Source: Brachionus koreanus
Lineage: Eukaryota; Rotifera; Eurotatoria; Ploima; Brachionidae
Reading direction: 5' to 3'
Length of the DNA stretch: 39,883 nt
Assembly (NCBI GenBank): GCA_016987375.1
Contig: PJRA01000555.1
Location: 250,126 to 290,008 of the forward strand
The notes below the pieces were generated by a model that saw only the letters and a program-made list of their open reading frames with translations, had not been told where the DNA came from and did no database searches. How positions within the stretch are numbered: the first letter of the stretch is position 1; each line of letters starts with the position of its first letter. Both the position numbers and the translations under genes were made by a program. This document shows, piece by piece, positions 21,811 through 33,513 of the stretch.

Positions 21811-22342
21811 ACTCAAAAATTAAAATATAAAGCAAATTTCACAAAAAAAATGTCATAAGCACTACTTACAAATAATGTGATTCATATGATGAAAAATTAG
21901 AATTATTGCTTAAATATTTTATGAAATGAGTCTAGCATTTAAACTTTATAATTAAATTTCAAAAATAAAACTATAATACAAATCATTAAAATCCTACAAT
22001 CGCTCCTTTTCCTAATTTAATTTTTTAATAATTAGGATCATAACGTTAGGCTTTTATTGATTTTTAGTTCTTTCATTCTCAACTAAATACTTGTCTTAAA
22101 TATTATACCATAATTGGACTAAATCATTCCTTTTCAATATCAGCAGGCAGTCTTTTAACAATGGTAATATTTTTGAGAATATTTTACTCTAAAATTAATG
22201 AATCTATATGACAAAATAGAAAAAAGTCGATATGGGCAAAGTAGGTTCTCAGTAATTTTTTTAACGTAAATTTTTTAATAACTTAAAAAAACCGTTAATA
22301 GAGGTAATTATGATGATTTGCTTTTATTTTTAAATTTTATTT

Positions 22343-22358
22343 GGCCCTGAAAAGGGCC
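22343..22358 (-). terminator. Histone 3' stem-loop of H4 copy 2
   Basis: The minus strand reads GGCCCTTTTCAGGGCC. TTTGCTTT is at 22317-22324, 18 nt downstream on the minus strand. Confidence 0.95.
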
Positions 22359-22387
22359 GGGGGTTATTTTTGATTTGAATGGGAGAT

Positions 22388-22705
<318 letters not shown>

Positions 22706-22851
22706 TTAATTAATTGTGTAGAAAATTGAAAAATATTCAAGTAATGTTGAATTGTCAGCTCAAATTCAATATATACTTATAGGAAATAAAATTTGGAAAT
22801 TTTTTATTTTTTTAGTATTGTAAATATCCAGTAAAATTGAAGAGAAATTTG

Positions 22852-22869
22852 TGCATAATATGTTCGTTT
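22852..22869 (-). promoter_or_regulatory. Conserved H4 upstream element, copy 2
   Basis: The same 18-bp string as at copy 1 (TGCATAATATGTTCGTTT on plus). Here it lies inside a longer block (about 50 bp) shared with copy 3 that reads through AATATCCAGTAAAATTGAAG. Confidence 0.55.
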
Positions 22870-23464
22870 TTTTTTTTTAAATTGCGGTGAACTTAATTTT
22901 CACCATCTTTAAATTTTTTATTGAATAATTTTTTATATTACCATTGAATAAACTTAACTAACTGTTCTAACTGTTCCTGATGAAATTACCATTAAGATCA
23001 GATAATTCTTTTTTTTTTTTAATTCTTAAAGTAAAAAAAGTCTTTTCTATTATATTTGATGAGTGAACATACATCAGAATAATTGAAATCCTAATTTAAA
23101 TAAACTAACTAACTAAAAGACAAGAAATTCTTTACTTTTGGTTGTCAAACTTGTTGAAGAATATAAAGCCGGTATCGAAACAAGATATCTCGACTACACT
23201 GTTTAATTGTTCTTTTAGCATTTCTCCTTTTTTTCTGATTTTTTCCTTTTTTTTTGTAGTTATGTGAAGCACCATTAGCTTTTTATACGAAACAAATAAA
23301 TGATAATAAAGGTTTTAGAAAGATGTAGTATTTTTGAGCATATGTTTCTAGAAATTTAATTTAAGAGTTATAATTTGCTCTCAATTTTAATTTTTGAGCT
23401 ATTCTAGAAAATAATTGTTTAAACTTCACATGGTTAATATAAAATCCGTGTATTTGCTTTATTT

Positions 23465-23612
23465 AATCCTTATAAAATAGATTAAATAATAAGTAATTAA
23501 AATACCAGTCGCATATGTTGGAAAGGAATGATTCGGTCCAATTATGGTATAGTGTTTAAGTAAAGTATTTAGTTGAGAATGAAAGAACTAAAAATCAATA
23601 AAAACCTAATGC
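23465..23612 (+). repeat. Dispersed spacer repeat, copy B
   Basis: About 150 bp running from AGATTAAATAATAAGTAA through CAGTCGCATAT to GAACTAAAAATCAATAAAA. It is repeated in direct orientation at about 24034-24178, roughly 0.57 kb away, with a LINE fragment between. Its core also occurs at 22040-22140 (inverted) and 27200-27295, with a partial copy near 32000. Confidence 0.7.
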
Positions 23613-23629
23613 TATGTTCGTCATTATGA

Positions 23630-23960
23630 AGGACAGTTTTCTCAGTTTACCAGTATTCTCCATTGGTTCCACATTAAGGGCGGTCATCAATTTTGTTGTT
23701 CTTGATATCTTGCAGAGTCTAAACATTTTCTTCACTTGACCAATTTGCCATCTGTTGTTTTAATTTTTTTTAAGTGAATCTGGTTAAGCTTGATTTCCTC
23801 GAATCCATAGATGAGTATTGGTCGGCAGAATGTCCTGTTGAGATTTTGATATTTGTTTTTAGCGGTGTATTCATAACGCCAATGTTTCGGATGCTCTATA
23901 CGCTTTTTAACGTATTTTTTTTATGATTTTTGCTTCATTGTTTTGACTTGTTTTGACTGC
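23630..23960 (-). mobile_element. LINE RT C-terminal fragment
   Basis: The minus strand reads NLNRTFCRPILIYGFEEIKL, resembling the (A/V)RPILLYG...W pattern after the RT palm in RTE/Tx1-type LINEs. It is interrupted by stops. Repeat copies B and C flank it. Confidence 0.5.
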
Positions 23961-24033
23961 ATACAGTTATCTAATTTTAAATATTTTCTAAATTGATGAG
24001 TGAAAAGGCATCAGAAAAATTGAATGCGTTTTA

Positions 24034-24186
24034 AAACAGATTAAATAATAAGTAACTAAAATAACAGTCGCATATATTGTATAGGAATGATTTAGTCCAA
24101 TTATGGTATAATATTTAAGACAAGTATTTAGTTGAGAATGAAAGAACTAAAAATCAATAAAAGCCTAATGTTATGATCCTAATTTT
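24034..24186 (+). repeat. Dispersed spacer repeat, copy C
   Basis: Direct repeat of 23465-23612; its right half (TTTAGTCCAATTATGGTATA onwards) is closer to the copies beside H2A genes than to copy B. Confidence 0.7.
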
Positions 24187-24189
24187 TCG

Positions 24190-25234
24190 ACTAAAAACTC
24201 AAAAAAAAGAATTTGTCTGTCTATTAATTAATTCAAAAAGCGATCATGTTCTTTCCATAAATCTATAGAAATAATTTTCTTTAGATTGTTAATCTAGTAG
24301 TCAATCAACATAATCTGCTTTGAATTCCAAGGGATGCTTGTCCAACAATGCTTAACCCTTAACGTCACTAATAACATGAATCATTGTCGTCAAGAAATAA
24401 AGCTTTATGATCGCTAATAAATATATATATTGTTAATTGAGAAATATTTATATATATATATAAAAATGTTCAAGATTATTTTTACATTTTAAGTAGTTCA
24501 CAGGCACAGTACTTTTAGCTTGTGTCATCAATTGTGCCATTTAAATTATCAACAAAATTTAACAAAATTGAATAGTTTAAAAAAATATTTAATAATTGAT
24601 TAAGAATATTTATGATTGAAACAAAATCAACTCAAACTTACCAATCTTTAAATAAAAAATAATAATTTGCTTTAATTTTCTGATTTATTTTATTTTATTT
24701 AACTTTATTTTGATTTTAATTATTTATTTTTTTTTTTTATATTCATATTTTTTTGTGTAATCAGAAGTAGATTCAGCTCGGTAGAGAAAACAAATGAATA
24801 ATAATAAATAAATAATAAAAGACTAATAACAGATGTTTTAAGAAAAGAATGGAAGTTCAAGATAGAATTTTGAGCATTAACACCAAATAAAGTATTATTC
24901 AGCATAATTAAAGTTAAAATGACCATGCTTAGAAATAATCATCAAAAAAAGTCCACAGGCTTCAGTATGGATCTTGAAAATTTATTCCCTAACATTCACT
25001 ACGGTATATCAATATTGCTTTTACTAAGGAGTTCTACAGTTTGGGTTTCGATTCTTTGCTATTAATATGTTTTTCTACGTATGAAATTTTGTCTACTTAT
25101 TGAATTTTTCAAAAAAAATATAACTTGTCAGTAGGATCATTAAATTTTGATCATAAACTTCAATAAACCATTCAAATAAATAATAAATTGCTTGCTAACA
25201 TATTATGGGGAGTATTCTGAGAAAATGTTTATAA
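24190..25234. other. AT-rich intergenic DNA, no gene seen
   Basis: Contains an AT-dinucleotide tract region at about 24419-24465 and long poly-A/T runs. I see no frame with protein-like composition and no RNA gene. Confidence 0.45.
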
Positions 25235-25260
25235 TTTGCTTTTATTTTTAAATTTTATTT

Positions 25261-25276
25261 GGCCCTGAAAAGGGCC
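25261..25276 (-). terminator. Histone 3' stem-loop of H4 copy 3
   Basis: The minus strand reads GGCCCTTTTCAGGGCC. TTTGCTTT is at 25235-25242, 18 nt downstream on the minus strand. Confidence 0.95.
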
Positions 25277-25305
25277 GGGGGTTATTTTTGATTTGAATGG
25301 GAGAT

Positions 25306-25644
<339 letters not shown>

Positions 25645-25780
25645 CTATTGTAAATTAATTCTTTAACTTAATTGATTTTAGAAATTTTTAGAATTCAACA
25701 TATATTTATAGTAAATAAAAAATGAGAATTTTTTATTTTTCATAGTATGGAAATATCCAGTAAAATTGAAGAGAAATTTG

Positions 25781-25798
25781 TGCATAATATGTTCGTTT
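25781..25798 (-). promoter_or_regulatory. Conserved H4 upstream element, copy 3
   Basis: TGCATAATATGTTCGTTT on the plus strand, 164 bp from the start codon; identical to the elements at 1235-1252 and 22852-22869. Confidence 0.55.
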
Positions 25799-25799
25799 T

Positions 25800-26780
25800 T
25801 TTAAAAAAATTGTGATAAACGCCATTTTTTAAATTTTTATCAATTAATTTTATTATAATTGCATTCAATAAAAATTAACCTGACCTTAACATATTTAAAC
25901 TATGAATAAAACTTAGATGACAAATTCTTATAACCAATTCTATAAGAAATTTAAAATTGGATTTCTTCTTGCTTTTTAAAATCAACTATTTTGGTTCCTT
26001 TAAGTAAGATTTATTGATATCATAAATTTTTCTGAAACTCCGTCTAAATTAGCTAATTAATTTGAAGGCTTTTTTAATTCATTTTTAATAAATTCATAAC
26101 GTAATAATTTTTATTGTCATTTATTTATTTGAATTATCTATACCGAGCTAAGCCTCTTTGAATTAAAGAATAAAATAATAGAAAAATAGACCGAACAAAA
26201 TTAGAAAAGAATGACAAATGGCTATGATGTAATTGCTGCTATGATTATTTAAGAAATTAACACCCATTACTACTATGAAACACAATAAAAAACCCCAAAA
26301 TAATTATTTATAAATAAAAATATAAAAATGGATTAATGATATAATTTACTGCCTAAAAAAAGTACAAATCTTTCGATCTTACTGGCCTCTGACGTAACTT
26401 TTATATCGATGTTTTATTTATGAAATAAACAGTAAACCTATCACAAGTATGAAATTAATTATTTTTATTTTTTATTATAGATTAATATTGTGCCATAATA
26501 AATTTTTTAAACATATCATACTTCTTAAACGAAATAATAGCTTACCATTTCTATGAACATTTAAAATTGCTCAAGACAGATTTTCAGGGAATGTAATATA
26601 TTTACAACTAAGATAATGGATCAATTATTAAAAATAAATGCAAAATTTCAATTCGAAAAAGTATTTGGGAGGAGGTACCAAAAAATTAAAAAGAAAATAC
26701 TAAAAACTAATAGTATCAAAAATTCAAATTTTATATTAATTTAGAATAAATTAGAAATCATTTAATTAGATTCTGAAAAG
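25800..26780. other. AT-rich intergenic DNA, no gene seen
   Basis: No sustained frame, RNA gene or transposon motif could be recognised. It holds the H4 copy 3 distal upstream region. Confidence 0.45.
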
Positions 26781-26782
26781 AA

Positions 26783-27040
26783 ATATTTCGAATTCTTAAT
26801 AAGAACCATCAAATATTTAAGAGAATTCTGGAAGTTGATATCTTTTTTTGGCCTCTGAAATAAGTCCTTATTCATATTTTAATCAAAAAGAATATTTCTC
26901 AAAATTGGTTATGAAGTAATTAGAATTTCAATTAGTGCTAATTGACATTTTTTTTGTTAAATTTGCTTTATATTTTAATTTTTGAGTGGCCTTTAAAAAG
27001 GCCGGGGAGTTATTTTAGTAAATTAATTGATGAATTTTTA
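26783..27040 (-). pseudogene. Orphan H2A 3' flank (gene body lost)
   Basis: Homologous to the 3' flank of H2A copy 1 (about 2430-2640), including the AGTTATTNTAGTAAATTAATTG stretch before the stop codon. It stops a few bases short of the H2A coding sequence at about 27040 and joins spacer that belongs to the inverted duplication. A stem-loop (GGCCTTTTTAAAGGCC on minus) survives at 26988-27003. Confidence 0.8.
26988..27003 (-). terminator. Orphan histone 3' stem-loop
   Basis: Perfect H2A-type stem-loop with no gene in front of it. TTTGCTTT at 26962-26969 keeps the 18-nt spacing. Confidence 0.85.
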
Positions 27041-27514
27041 AGTTATTAAAAAATTTACGTTAAAAAATTTACTGAGAACCTAATTTGCCCATATCGACTT
27101 TTTTCTATTTTGTCATATAGATTCATTAATTTTAGAGTAAAATATTCTCAAAAATATTACCATTGATAAAAGACTGCCTGCTGATATTGAAAAGGAATGA
27201 TTTAGTCCAATTATGGTATAATATTTAAGACAAGTATTTAGTTGAGAATGAAAGAACTAAAAATCAATAAAAGCCTAACGTTATGATCCTAATTATTAAA
27301 AAATTAAATTAGGAAAAGGAGCGATAGGGGGATTTTAATGATTTGTATTATAGTTTTATTTTTGAAATTTAATTATAAAGTTTAAATGCAAGACTCATTT
27401 CATAAAATATTTAAGCAATAATTCTAATTTTTCATCATATGAATCACATTATTTGTAAGTAGTGCTTATTGACATTTTTTTGGTTAAATTTGCTTTAAAT
27501 TTTAATCTTTGAGT

Positions 27515-27530
27515 GGCCTTTAAAAAGGCC
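27515..27530 (-). terminator. Histone 3' stem-loop of H2A copy 2
   Basis: The minus strand reads GGCCTTTTTAAAGGCC. TTTGCTTT is at 27489-27496, 18 nt downstream on the minus strand. Confidence 0.95.
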
Positions 27531-27562
27531 GGGGAGTTTTTCTAGTAAATTAATTGATGAAT

Positions 27563-27952
27563 TTATTCTGATTTTGAAGCTGGACCTTCTTCGGCTTTCT
27601 TTGGCAACAAAATAGATTGAATATTTGGCAAAACACCACCTTGAGCAATTGTTACACCAGCAAGTAGTTTGTTCAACTCTTCATCGTTTCTTATGGCCAA
27701 TTGTAAATGACGAGGAATAATTCTTGTCTTTTTGTTGTCTCTTGCAGCATTGCCAGCCAATTCAAGAATTTCAGCACTCAAATATTCCAACACAGCAGCC
27801 AAATAGACTGGAGCTCCAGCTCCAACTCTCTCAGCATAGTGTCCTTTTCTCAATAGTCTGTGTATACGACCAACTGGAAATTGAAGTCCTGCTCTTGATG
27901 ACCTTGTTTTACCCTTGGCTCTTACTTTACCTCCTTTTCCACGTCCAGACAT
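27563..27952 (-). CDS. H2A: Histone H2A, copy 2
   Basis: The 129-residue protein is identical to copy 1, with a few synonymous differences. It is divergent to H2B copy 2 across 417 bp. The 3' spacer (27037-27562) is the inverse of that beside the H2A relic at 21688-22286 and is also repeated directly beside H2A copy 3 (about 31999-32300). Confidence 0.97.
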   Translation of the reverse strand: MSGRGKGGKVRAKGKTRSSRAGLQFPVGRIHRLLRKGHYAERVGAGAPVYLAAVLEYLSAEILELAGNAARDNKKTRIIPRHLQLAIRNDEELNKLLAGVTIAQGGVLPNIQSILLPKKAEEGPASKSE

Positions 27953-28369
27953 GTTTTCTTCTCTTTTATTTTTATTGAATTGAATTTAACTTTAAATTGG
28001 TTTATTCAAAATGCCATCAAAAAATTCATATTTATCCTCGATTTATTGCTTAGAATAATTATTAACAAAAAGAAAAAATTTGATTTTTTATTTTAAATTT
28101 AATTTAAATAAAAAAAGGCGGTGGGTTCAACCTAATCAAACAATTAGACTCAAAAGAATTAAAAATTCTGTTAAATAAAATATATTTTTAACAATTGATT
28201 GGACTTTGTGTGAAATTATAATTTATATTTTTGCAAATTTAGCAACATTCACCTCTTGAACTTTGTTTTGTACATAATCATATTAGTTGTTTTATTCATG
28301 TCAAATAAACTAAGTATGTTGCGGCCTGAGCATCATTAATTGAACAAAGAACAATTGAGAGAAATTAAA
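27953..28369. promoter_or_regulatory. Divergent H2A/H2B promoter region, pair 2
   Basis: 417 bp; nearly the same as pair 3 and a little shorter than pair 1, from small indels near the H2A side (GCATTTAGC is absent). The GC island GGCGGTGGGTTCAAC lies at 28117-28131. Confidence 0.6.
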
Positions 28370-28738
28370 ATGCCACCAAAGACACCAAGCAAAGGAGCCA
28401 AAAAAGCTGTCAAGCCAGTCAAAGGAGCTAAAGGAGAAGGCAAACGAAGAAAGAAAAGGAAGGAGACTTATTCTGTGTATATTTACAAAGTATTGAAACA
28501 AGTTCATCCAGACACTGGAATTTCTAGCAAAGCTATGAGCATTATGAATTCTTTTGTCAATGACATATTTGAGAGGATAGCTTCTGAAGCTTCAAAGTTG
28601 TCGACCCACAATGGTCGTTCGACTATTTCTAGTCGTGAAATTCAAACAAGTGTTCGTCTTTTGTTGCCTGGTGAATTAGCTAAGCATGCTGTTAGTGAAG
28701 GTACAAAAGCTGTAACCAAATACACTAGTTCTAAATAG
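28370..28738 (+). CDS. H2B: Histone H2B, copy 2
   Basis: 122 residues, ending KYTSSK. The start is the ATG at 28370; the in-frame upstream TTG is not used by the family. The 3' half is the closest match to the H2B relic at 21505-21681. The 3' flank (28803-28907) is the inverse of 21336-21430 and then switches to unrelated DNA at 28908, marking a rearrangement breakpoint. Confidence 0.97.
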   Translation: MPPKTPSKGAKKAVKPVKGAKGEGKRRKKRKETYSVYIYKVLKQVHPDTGISSKAMSIMNSFVNDIFERIASEASKLSTHNGRSTISSREIQTSVRLLLPGELAKHAVSEGTKAVTKYTSSK

Positions 28739-28775
28739 GTTCATTTGTAATTATTGTACATTCAAAAAAACCCCC

Positions 28776-28791
28776 GGCCTTTTTCAAGGCC
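28776..28791 (+). terminator. Histone 3' stem-loop of H2B copy 2
   Basis: GGCCTTTTTCAAGGCC after CCCCC; AAAGCAAA at 28810-28817, 18 nt downstream. Confidence 0.95.
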
Positions 28792-28907
28792 ATTTATTTT
28801 CTAAAATGTAAAGCAAATTGATTTAAAAATATCAATTACATAATTCCCATTTTTTTTAAACCTAATTCGTTCATAATAATTGCAAAACTACTTACATAAG
28901 TGCATTC

Positions 28908-29200
28908 CTTACTTAATACTAAAAACATCCCAATCAAGTCATTATCAAATTGAGTTCAATAATAAAATATGAATGATATTTTTAGTAGTAACGAAGCGTT
29001 AGTTATTTTTTATTTATGAATTCAGAAAATTACGGCAAAATTTAAAATATGTCAAGATATTAATGCCAGTTATTTTTGTTTCTTTAAGAAATTGATCCTT
29101 TTTTGCCTATGTGTATAACCAATCTTTCTTTTACGTTAAGAATTTGTAAATACTAAAAACATTCCAATCAAGTCATTATCTAATAGAGTTCTTAATAATA
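28908..29200. other. Spacer with a short direct repeat
   Basis: Contains two copies of TACTAAAAACATYCCAATCA followed by AGTCATTATC, at about 28917-28947 and 29151-29181. No coding frame. Confidence 0.5.
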
Positions 29201-29204
29201 ATAA

Positions 29205-29570
29205 TAACTTTTAAAATTTTATAATTGATTTTGGGGTCTAATTTATATCGAGAAATGTAGGATTTGGCTCAAGAGGAATCAGTTGATTTCCGATCTTAAT
29301 TTTCATTCCATAAGTTTTCTCGTAATTTTTTCGAAGCCCATCCCTTGTCAATGTTGTATAACAAGTTTTCTTTTCATTAATTTTGAATCCCCATTTGTTG
29401 CAGTATTAAGTGATTCTGTGCACTGCCTTTTGGAGGAACATTCGAATTTCTCTTTTGCTGGCTCTAGTAGCCCAAATACATAAGTCGTCTGCAAACAGGG
29501 CAATTCTGATGTCATTTGGCAAAGTTAAATTTATTTGTTTTCTGTACCGAGCTAATTCTCCTTCAGATTA
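29205..29570 (-). mobile_element. LINE RT fragment, duplicated copy 1
   Basis: The minus strand reads LPNDIRIALFADDLCIWATR (RT active site) and, after one stop, YCNKWGFKINEKKTCYTTLT and RDGLRKNYEKTYGMKIKIGN. About 370 bp is repeated almost exactly at 34290-34658. It ends at 29570 against an A-rich run. The 5' part of the RT is missing. The following 29571-29760 is A-rich filler. Confidence 0.7.
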
Positions 29571-29922
29571 AAAAAAAAATTAAATAGAGTAAATTTAAAT
29601 TAATAAAAATAAAAAATAGTTAATATCATTTAAAAAAAAATAAGATAAATTAAATAGAGAGTAACAAGATACATATGTTTAAATTTTAGATGGCTCAGGA
29701 AAAAAAGAGAAAATAGTAAGGTAGCAATTACACAGTGGAGTAGGATATTCGATTTATCGAGATTCGAAACCTTCCTTTATATTCTTTTACAAGTCTGACA
29801 ACCATTGGAATAGAATTGATGACTCAATCCTTGATTAGTTGCGATTTTTAAGGCATCTTGGATATCATTAGTTAATTTTTGAACTGAAATGTAAATACTT
29901 TATGTACTAAGTAAAGCGTAAT

Positions 29923-30300
29923 CTATGAGTGGCTTAGATCTAAGAACTTCTCTAATTTTTTGCCAATTGTTTCAATAATTTTTGGATGAGTGGAAATGTT
30001 TTTGAAAATGGCTGGTAGCTGGTCGCTTATTGAGACAGGAAGTACTTCAAATTTCTCTAGTTTGTCCAGCATTTTATTTGAACATATGAATAAGTCGAGG
30101 ATATTTTTACTTCTCTTATAGGTTGGTGACTCATTATTTAATATAAATATATCTAGTCTCTCAATAATTGATAGTAAAATATTTTCTTTTTTGTTAGACT
30201 TCGGACAAAGCCAGTTTTGATTTAGTGCATTTAAATCGCCAGCTATGATGAAAAATTTCAAGGTCTTTGCAATAAACTTAAAAACTTCTTAATGTAGTGC
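29923..30300 (-). mobile_element. LINE endonuclease fragment
   Basis: The minus strand encodes IIAGDLNALNQNWLC, then LDIFILNNESPTYKRSKNIL and DLFICSN, and ISDQLPAIF. These are the GDLN, PT(Y/F) and SD(H)-like motifs of the apurinic-like endonuclease of Jockey/CR1-type LINEs; the usual SDH reads SDQ. A few further recognisable bases reach about 30450 with stops. It is a dead fragment. Confidence 0.65.
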
Positions 30301-30579
30301 GAGAAAAATGCTAACTTATTTCCTTTTTTTAAATTAATTTCAGGCCAACGCCAATCAGTAATCAGTATCAGCCAACAGTATCAGGAAAATTGTTTATTTA
30401 TATGGGCGAGTCATTAAATATTTTTTTGATGCATAGTGCAGCCCCGCCACCTTTTTTCATATTCTTTCGGATCTAAGAACAATATAATCATCAAAGTATA
30501 GAACGCTATCGTTTTTAAGAAATTACTGCTCCCTAAACAATACACTTATGTGCAATAGAAATAAAAGTTGTCAAAGAAA

Positions 30580-31180
30580 TCAGTCTTTAAGGTTTTATGA
30601 TTGATCATAATCTAAATTTCTCTAAACAAGCTTACAGTTTTACTCTTACTTTAAATAAGAAATTGTTTAGTATTAAAAGACTCTTTTTTTTGTCAACATA
30701 TGTTAAAGTTCAGTTTTCAAAACATTTATCCTACCTTATTTTGATTATTGTTCAACTCTCTTTTGTGTCTTTTCTAAAGAGGCAATAATTAAACTGGCTA
30801 AAAGTTATTATTTTTCTATTTTTAAATTGTTAAGTTCGAATTTGAATCGAAAAAATTTAATGATGTTAATAATTTTTTGGAAAAATATGGGTTTTATGCT
30901 TTTTAGTATATATTTTTAGAAAGAATCTTATCATTCTCTTTTAAGTCTTTATTCTATCATAATTCGCCTGGGAATTTAAAAAAAAGATTTCTTAAAAATG
31001 ACTTGAGCAATTTATGTTACAATTTAAGGAATAGTGCAAACCTGATTGAACCGATGGCAAAAACGATCAGAGGAGAAAAAAAGTTTGGATTTTTTTATTC
31101 AAGACTTGTTAATAGCTTTGTGATCAAACCATCAATGCTGAAATTTGCAAAATTCAAGCTATCAATTTGATCTTTATAGA
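30580..31180 (+). mobile_element. LINE RT C-terminal fragment
   Basis: The plus strand reads LDHNLNFSKQ-like residues, then LNKKLFSIKRLFFLSTYVKV, then (after a frameshift) LPYFDYCSTLFCLFSKEAII and KLAKSYYFSIFKLL. Further on it reads NLRNSANLIEPMAKTIRGEK. This matches the end of a LINE ORF2. Stops and a frameshift make it inactive. Confidence 0.6.
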
Positions 31181-31399
31181 CTTATTACTAATTAACTGCT
31201 AATCAACAGTTAATTAGCCTTGAATTTATGATTATAAAAAAAGATTTTTTTCCTTTTCTTATTTCATGTTTAATTATCCTTTTTTTTTAAATTACAAAGC
31301 ATTTTGAACAAGACAAGCTCTATCATGAGTAATTTGTAAATTAATAAAGATGAACATCCCTGCTTATTTAATTCTTTGGATTAAATCACTCTTTAATTC

Positions 31400-31640
31400 A
31401 CGGAAGTTTAGATTCAAATAACTGATCAATTTGGTGATCAAATCAATATCTCGGTAAATTTTCATCAAGGTTCAGCTATTAGTCCTACATAATTTAGCAT
31501 ATTAATTAATGATATTTCTAAAAAAAAATACTCCTTTCTATATGATGATGATCTACTTACTTTTTTCACATTTAATAATGAGATTAATCAAGTATGTAAA
31601 ATGAATAGATACTTAGGTAAATTAGAGTAGTAAATTTGCA
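31400..31640 (+). mobile_element. LINE RT palm fragment
   Basis: The plus strand reads INISVNFHQGSAISPT, FSILINDISKKKYSF and LYDDDLLTFF: the HQGS, IxINDI and (Y/F)xDD motifs in the usual order. It lies 3' of a thumb fragment, the reverse of RT order, so it comes from a different insertion or a rearrangement. Confidence 0.6.
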
Positions 31641-31644
31641 AGTA

Positions 31645-32226
31645 GAACATGTCATTTAAAAAGAGTAGTTTAATAAATTTTTACAAAAAAGATATTGACC
31701 TAAGAATATAAAGAAAAAAATCCAGAACTAATTTGAAATTTAAATAATATCAAAAAAGTCTGTTCTATTTTGACTCTAATAAACTTATTTGAGCTATTGT
31801 TTTGAAACAGACTTGATGATCTAAAATTCTTCTACTTGATTTTGCCCAAAATTAATTGGTGTTGATCTAAAGAGAAAAAAAATTAAAAATTTTGAAAATT
31901 GTTTTGACAGCATACGGTTACTAACGTCCTAGTAGCTTTTATAGGAAGAGAGAAAGATTTAGTCAAATTACTTTGAACCTGCACAAACTAATGATAACAT
32001 TGATTAAAGCCTAATGTTATGATCCTAATTATTACAAAATTTAAATGAAGAAAAGGAGCGATTGGGGGATTTTAATGATTTGTATCATTAGTTTTATTTT
32101 TGAAATTTTATTATAAAGATTAAATGCAAGACTCATTTCATAAAATATTAAAGCAATAAATCTAATTTTTCATCATATGAATCACATTATATGAGAGAAG
32201 TGCTTATTCACATTTTTTTTGTTAAA
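31645..32226. other. Spacer beside H2A copy 3
   Basis: From about 31999 on it is a direct repeat of 27267-27488 (GCCTAATGTTATGATCCTAA onwards). Before that there is no recognisable content. Confidence 0.6.
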
Positions 32227-32252
32227 TTTGCTTTATATTTTAATTTTTGAGT

Positions 32253-32268
32253 GGCCTTTAAAAAGGCC
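32253..32268 (-). terminator. Histone 3' stem-loop of H2A copy 3
   Basis: The minus strand reads GGCCTTTTTAAAGGCC. TTTGCTTT is at 32227-32234, 18 nt downstream on the minus strand. Confidence 0.95.
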
Positions 32269-32300
32269 GGGGAGTTATTTTAGTAAATAAATTGATGAAT

Positions 32301-32690
32301 TTATTCTGATTTTGAAGCTGGACCTTCTTCGACTTTCTTTGGCAACAAAATAGATTGAATATTTGGCAAAACACCACCTTGAGCAATTGTTACACCAGCA
32401 AGTAGTTTGTTCAACTCTTCATCGTTTCTTATGGCCAATTGTAAATGACGAGGAATAATTCTTGTCTTTTTGTTGTCTCTTGCAGCATTGCCAGCCAATT
32501 CAAGAATTTCAGCACTCAAATATTCCAACACAGCAGCCAAATAGACTGGAGCTCCAGCTCCAACTCTCTCAGCATAGTGTCCTTTTCTCAATAGTCTATG
32601 TATACGACCAACTGGAAATTGAAGTCCTGCTCTTGATGACCTTGTTTTACCCTTGGCTCTTACTTTACCTCCTTTTCCACGTCCAGACAT
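32301..32690 (-). CDS. H2A: Histone H2A, copy 3
   Basis: 129 residues; differs from copies 1 and 2 only by Val for Ala in the C-terminal tail ([12 protein letters not shown]), just after the LLPKK ubiquitination context. It is divergent to H2B copy 3 and separated by 417 bp. DNA is closest to copy 2. Confidence 0.97.
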   Translation of the reverse strand: MSGRGKGGKVRAKGKTRSSRAGLQFPVGRIHRLLRKGHYAERVGAGAPVYLAAVLEYLSAEILELAGNAARDNKKTRIIPRHLQLAIRNDEELNKLLAGVTIAQGGVLPNIQSILLPKKVEEGPASKSE

Positions 32691-33107
32691 GTTTTCTTCT
32701 TTTTTATTTTTGTTGAATTGAATTTAACTTTAAATTGGTTTATTCAAAATGCCATCAAAAAATTCATATTTATCCTCGATTTATTGCTTAGAATAATTAT
32801 TAACAAAAAGAAAAAATTTGATTTTTTATTTTAAATTTAATTTAAATAAAAAAAGGCGGTGGGTTCAACCTAATCAAACAATTAGACTCAAACGATTTAA
32901 AAATTATGTTAAATAAAATATAATTTTAACAATTGATTGGACTTTGTGTGAAAATATAATTTATATTTTTGCAAATTTAGCAACATTCTCCATTTGAACT
33001 TTGTCTTGTACATAATCATATTAGTTGTTTTATTCATGTCAAATAAACTAAGTATGTTGCGGCCTGAGCATCATTAATTGAAGAAAGAACAATTGAGAGA
33101 AATTAAA
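32691..33107. promoter_or_regulatory. Divergent H2A/H2B promoter region, pair 3
   Basis: Same layout and length as pair 2; GC island GGCGGTGGGTTCAAC at 32855-32869. A few point differences from pair 2 cluster around 33000. Confidence 0.6.
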
Positions 33108-33476
33108 ATGCCACCAAAAACACCAAGCAAAGGAGCCAAAAAAGCTGTCAAGCCAGTCAAAGGAGCTAAAGGAGAAGGCAAACGAAGAAAGAAAAGGAAG
33201 GAGACTTATTCAGTGTACATTTACAAAGTATTGAAACAAGTTCATCCAGACACTGGTATTTCTAGCAAAGCTATGAGCATTATGAATTCTTTTGTCAATG
33301 ACATATTTGAGAGGATAGCTTCTGAAGCTTCAAAGTTGTCGACCCACAATGGTCGTTCGACTATTTCTAGTCGTGAAATTCAAACAAGTGTTCGTCTTTT
33401 GTTGCCTGGTGAATTAGCTAAGCATGCTGTTAGTGAAGGTACAAAAGCTGTAACCAAATACACTAGTTCTAAATAG
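33108..33476 (+). CDS. H2B: Histone H2B, copy 3
   Basis: The 122-residue protein is identical to copy 2. The coding DNA is a mosaic: the 5' half shares synonymous variants with copy 1 (for example TCAGTGTACATT) and the 3' half matches copy 2, which suggests gene conversion. The start is the ATG at 33108; the upstream in-frame TTG is not a plausible start for H2B. Confidence 0.97.
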   Translation: MPPKTPSKGAKKAVKPVKGAKGEGKRRKKRKETYSVYIYKVLKQVHPDTGISSKAMSIMNSFVNDIFERIASEASKLSTHNGRSTISSREIQTSVRLLLPGELAKHAVSEGTKAVTKYTSSK

Positions 33477-33513
33477 GTTCATTTGTAATTATTGTACATT
33501 CAAAAAAACCCCC

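Larger units (their letters stand above)
21688..22286 (+). repeat. Inverted duplication arm C (H2A 3' end and spacer)
   Basis: Matches the reverse complement of about 27037-27637 with few differences. It includes the H2A tail, the stem-loop and about 0.5 kb of spacer containing a copy of the dispersed AGGAATGATTTAGTCC repeat. Confidence 0.85.

Noticed and set aside
24345..24380. CTTAACCCTTAACGTCACT, resembling a piggyBac-type end
   Set aside because: Only one end is visible and no inverted partner was found within 1 kb.
24419..24465. AT-dinucleotide tract as a possible promoter or origin
   Set aside because: Simple repeats of this kind are expected in such AT-rich DNA and no gene lies nearby in the right position.
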